Shown here: one piece after another, positions 35,023 to 37,467 of the stretch | How the letters are laid out: every line of letters begins with the position of its first letter | Position numbering within the stretch: position 1 is the stretch's first letter | NCBI GenBank assembly: GCA_021323455.1 | Contig: JAJONN010000002.1 | Coordinates: 1-37,467 of the forward strand | DNA length: 37,467 nt | Reading direction: 5' to 3' | Source: Alphaproteobacteria bacterium | Lineage (GTDB): Bacteria; Pseudomonadota; Alphaproteobacteria; Paracaedibacterales; VGCI01 | Notes under the pieces: generated by a model | Seen by the model: only the letters and a program-made list of their open reading frames with translations | The model's database searches: none | Told to the model about the DNA's origin: nothing | Translations under genes and position numbers: made by a program

Positions 35023-35649
35023 TTATTCAGGCAAAGCTTTGCTTTCCTCTGTCTTATCTTCTTCTGTTTTACGCTCTACAGGAGACCCTTTTACAGGATG
35101 GGCATCAAGATATTGAATATTATTTTTTGTGTAAGTGAGACGTTTTTCCAAGGTAGCTTCATTTTGCTCATCGCTTTTGATTTTTAAGGTGACCACCACT
35201 TTATTTGTTGGCCCCGTGATCGTTTGACCAAGATAAGCCTCTTGAAATTTGCGGGGCGCCCTTTCTTCTCTCTCAAAAAGTTCTGCAATCTCTTTAGGAT
35301 AATCAAATTCTCGATAAATCTTTAACATCCCTGTTGTTGCCGTTTCGTCCATAATGTCTTGTGGGGCTTCTAGGACCAAGCTAATAATGTCGTGGATGAG
35401 GGAAACATCATCGCTATAAAAATAGGGTTGGTTCTTTTCGTGGGCAGACAAGCTATGCTCCTGCATAACTTTGCCCTGAATCATTTTTTGAAAAGAATCA
35501 TTTACCCCATCATTTTTAATATTTTCAAGGAGCTTCTTGACAGTTAAAAGGACCGATTTGTCCTCTGCTTCAGCGCTTAAGGAGACTTGGCTATAAAAAA
35601 TCAAGCCCATCATAATGAAAATTATGCTTATCGACCTGCTAAACGCCAT
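35023..35649 (-). CDS. Exported protein of unknown function, 208 residues
   Basis: Signal peptide at the N-terminus (SIIFIMMGLIFYSQVSLSA, cleavage likely after LSA). The mature part of about 184 residues is hydrophilic and mostly helical to residue 130 (ERE-rich segment AELFEREERAPRKFQEAY). A predicted beta segment follows (VVVTLKIKSDEQ), then an acidic, Lys/Glu-rich tail (KTEEDKTEESKALPE). No Cys and no family recognised. It lies on the same strand as the larger exported gene upstream, separated by 178 bases and a terminator, so it is probably a separate transcription unit. A periplasmic or secreted location is inferred. Confidence 0.7.
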   Translation of the reverse strand: MAFSRSISIIFIMMGLIFYSQVSLSAEAEDKSVLLTVKKLLENIKNDGVNDSFQKMIQGKVMQEHSLSAHEKNQPYFYSDDVSLIHDIISLVLEAPQDIMDETATTGMLKIYREFDYPKEIAELFEREERAPRKFQEAYLGQTITGPTNKVVVTLKIKSDEQNEATLEKRLTYTKNNIQYLDAHPVKGSPVERKTEEDKTEESKALPE

Positions 35650-35724
35650 GAATACCTAAACGCCTCCCTTAAAATCAGAGTAATTTGACTCCCTTAACAT
35701 TTCGTAAAAAAGGACAGATAGAGC

Positions 35725-35755
35725 AAAAAAAAGGCGTCCTCAACGAAGAGACGCC
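35725..35755 (-). terminator. Rho-independent terminator after the 543-residue exported protein gene
   Basis: On the minus strand GGCGTC and GACGCC enclose an 11-base loop and are followed by eight T (complement of 35725-35732). It is placed 73 bases past the stop at 35828. Confidence 0.9.
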
Positions 35756-35827
35756 AGGGCTGGCCATCAGGGACACGCCTCCATCCACGAGCGCAGATAA
35801 GAGGCGGTAGTTGTGCTAATCGGAGAA

Positions 35828-37459
35828 TTACTGGTTATATTCAGCCAAACGAGGATGGTCTTTACCATAGAGTATCTTAAAGTGATTCATCCAATCTGTT
35901 AATTCTTTCCTTAATTCTAGTTTAAGATCATTAAGGCGCTTTTCCTCCACTGGATCGACTGGCGCGGCTGCGGGAGCTGGCGCTACGCCTGCGGGCGCGG
36001 CTGCCGCTTGCCCGTTCCTAAGTTGTGTTATCTTAGCTTCATTCTCCACATATTTGCCCCGTATTTTATCTATTTGTGCAAGGCTAACTTGTTCTTGGCG
36101 AGCCAGCAGGTCTGCGCTAGTTGCTGCCACTTTCTGCAACCCTTGTTCCAAAGCAAGCCTTTTTTCCTCAGTCTCAGAAAATCTTTTCTCATGTTGAGCT
36201 ATAAGCTCTTTGAATTGATCGGCTTCTCTTCTGGTTGCGGCTTCTTGCGCTTGTCTCTCATTTTCCAGCTGTTTCTCTTTAGCAAGTTCCTCAGCTCTGT
36301 GTTTCGCCTCTGTCTCTGCTCTCTTTCTTGCTTCTACTTCTGAATATCGGTAACGTATTGTGTACAGATTTTTTGTATGTGGATTCTCGCTGTAGTCCCT
36401 GATAATACTTACAAGGAATTCGCTGGCTTCCACCGGTTTGTTGATAGCCTCGCAAACAACCGAGAATATTCGGCCATCCGATATATCAACCTCTTCTCCG
36501 GTCGTGCCATGCCAACAATTTTCATGCTGAATTTCTTCCAAGTCGCTTGGTTCTTGCCTCAAAAGGCTATAAACCCCGGCAGGTGCTCCCGGCCAATTCT
36601 GGCGTTGTTCTGCTGGAAATTCTGCATGCGTGACTTGCTTTGTGACTTCCGATTGGGCCAACCATTTCGAGGAGTAAAACTTCTGGGTTGTATCTCTTTT
36701 AAAAACATGTTCCCCGGTTATCGGGTGAGGAAATGTTTGGGAATGGGGCTCGAGGCAATAAGAAGAGCCATTAAGATCAAATGCTCCTTCCAAGGTTACT
36801 GTTGTTGTGTTCACCGTGCCACGTTTAGAAGAATAAGTAACTTGGGGATCGCATCCCGTGGGTTGAGCGGTATTTTCAATCGCATAAGTACCGCTGAAGT
36901 GATAGCCCCCTGGCGGAGAAGCGGAAACTAACAATTCCGCTAAAGAAGGGGCTGATTTGTCAATATCTACATTAAAATTATAAGCGATCGCGATTCGATT
37001 TGTAAAATTCGCTTGGCTCAACCAAGACGTAAATTGATCATAACTTTCAAAAGCGTCTGGTTTGGGTGGCAAGTTACAAGTTGCGGATGAAGGGGCACAA
37101 TCAACTTTAACTGTTATCTCAACAGGAGCATGGTGCGTGACAGAAGAGGAAAAGTCGGTAAGAAAAAGCCGGACAGGAATGTCTTGTTGGTGCGGTTCTC
37201 CAACAAGCTTCATTTTCAAGCCCTTTAAGCACTCTAAGTCTACTCTCATTTTGAGGAGAACATTGTTACCCGTTCCCAGAACGGATTCCAGTATTGTATC
37301 ACAGTCCCCTTTGATCAGTTGCATGGCTTCTGTTGAAGCTTTTCGCTTGGCTACTGGGGGTGGTAGGGGGTTGTCCTCCATGCCGTGAGTTGCTGAAGGC
37401 GCAGAAAATGCGATAACAACAAGAGCTGAGGATACAAGAAGTTTAAGGTCGTTTCTCAT
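35828..37459 (-). CDS. Exported coiled-coil protein of unknown function, 543 residues
   Basis: The N-terminus is a signal peptide (LKLLVSSALVVIAFSAPSATHG). Residues about 40-350 form a Cys-containing, beta-rich region (for example VDLECLKGLKMKLVG, APSSATCNLPP, SSYCLEPHSQTF, ENCWHG), suggesting disulfides in the periplasm or outside the cell. Residues about 375-480 are a charged coiled coil (ARKRAETEAKHRAEELAKEK), then an Ala/Pro linker and a short helical C-terminus. The overall plan, exported head plus coiled coil, resembles the gene at 4012-5451, though I see no sequence match in the head. The ATG lies 8 bases from the window end, so its ribosome binding site is not visible and an upstream start cannot be excluded. 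Confidence 0.75.
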   Translation of the reverse strand: MRNDLKLLVSSALVVIAFSAPSATHGMEDNPLPPPVAKRKASTEAMQLIKGDCDTILESVLGTGNNVLLKMRVDLECLKGLKMKLVGEPHQQDIPVRLFLTDFSSSVTHHAPVEITVKVDCAPSSATCNLPPKPDAFESYDQFTSWLSQANFTNRIAIAYNFNVDIDKSAPSLAELLVSASPPGGYHFSGTYAIENTAQPTGCDPQVTYSSKRGTVNTTTVTLEGAFDLNGSSYCLEPHSQTFPHPITGEHVFKRDTTQKFYSSKWLAQSEVTKQVTHAEFPAEQRQNWPGAPAGVYSLLRQEPSDLEEIQHENCWHGTTGEEVDISDGRIFSVVCEAINKPVEASEFLVSIIRDYSENPHTKNLYTIRYRYSEVEARKRAETEAKHRAEELAKEKQLENERQAQEAATRREADQFKELIAQHEKRFSETEEKRLALEQGLQKVAATSADLLARQEQVSLAQIDKIRGKYVENEAKITQLRNGQAAAAPAGVAPAPAAAPVDPVEEKRLNDLKLELRKELTDWMNHFKILYGKDHPRLAEYNQ

Positions 37460-37467
37460 AAGAATTC

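Noticed and set aside
37462-37467. EcoRI site GAATTC at the right edge, as a possible clone boundary
   Set aside because: A single six-base site is not evidence of a vector junction; no vector sequence is present.

Overview
The window reads as a chromosomal segment of an alphaproteobacterium. The lptF-lptG-lptD, surA and rsmA genes, a long PutA, the gram-negative LPS machinery and mid-40s percent G+C (judged by eye) point there. Many exported proteins of unknown function, small palindromic repeats, gene decay and coiled-coil secreted proteins suggest a host-associated member, perhaps Holosporales/Paracaedibacter/Odyssella-like. That placement is inference; no rRNA or marker phylogeny is available here.

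Layout. 1-3787 (minus): a translation operon pheS-pheT-lepA, in which pheT carries a one-base frameshift near its 3' end and an in-frame loss in the editing domain. 4012-8155: an exported coiled-coil protein, an exported ELM1-like protein and a Bcr/CflA-type MFS exporter. 8156-8756: a gene-free stretch with two palindromic elements. 8757-16273 (minus): a defense island, hsdM-hsdS-CD-NTase-Cap15-hsdR. Here a two-gene CBASS antiphage cassette sits between the specificity and restriction genes of a type I restriction-modification system, joined by overlapping start and stop codons and clearly richer in A+T than its flanks. 16418-22453 (minus): lptF-lptG-lptD-trmL-hemF, i.e. LPS transport to the outer membrane followed by tRNA modification and haem synthesis. 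22710-24495 (plus): surA-like chaperone and rsmA, divergent from lptF. 24496-25060: degenerate tandem repeats plus a REP/MITE-like palindrome. 25061-28285: putA. 28312-37459: accessory region with three larger exported proteins, a 55-residue secreted peptide, two glycosyltransferases, an Hsp20 with a tryptophan-rich N-terminal extension, a tandem paralogue reduced to a 12-residue Trp-rich repeat array, and a fragment of a flavin disulfide oxidoreductase.

How the genes work together. LptF, LptG and LptD form the inner-membrane and outer-membrane ends of the LPS bridge, and SurA-like chaperones assist folding of barrels such as LptD; the two glycosyltransferases at 30734-32811 probably act on LPS or another surface glycan. 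HsdM/S/R and the CD-NTase/Cap15 pair form two layers of phage defense, DNA cleavage and then membrane-disrupting abortive infection. The most notable observations are the CBASS cassette nested in the type I RM operon, the Trp-rich repeat locus whose DNA is open in all six frames, and the double lesion in pheT.
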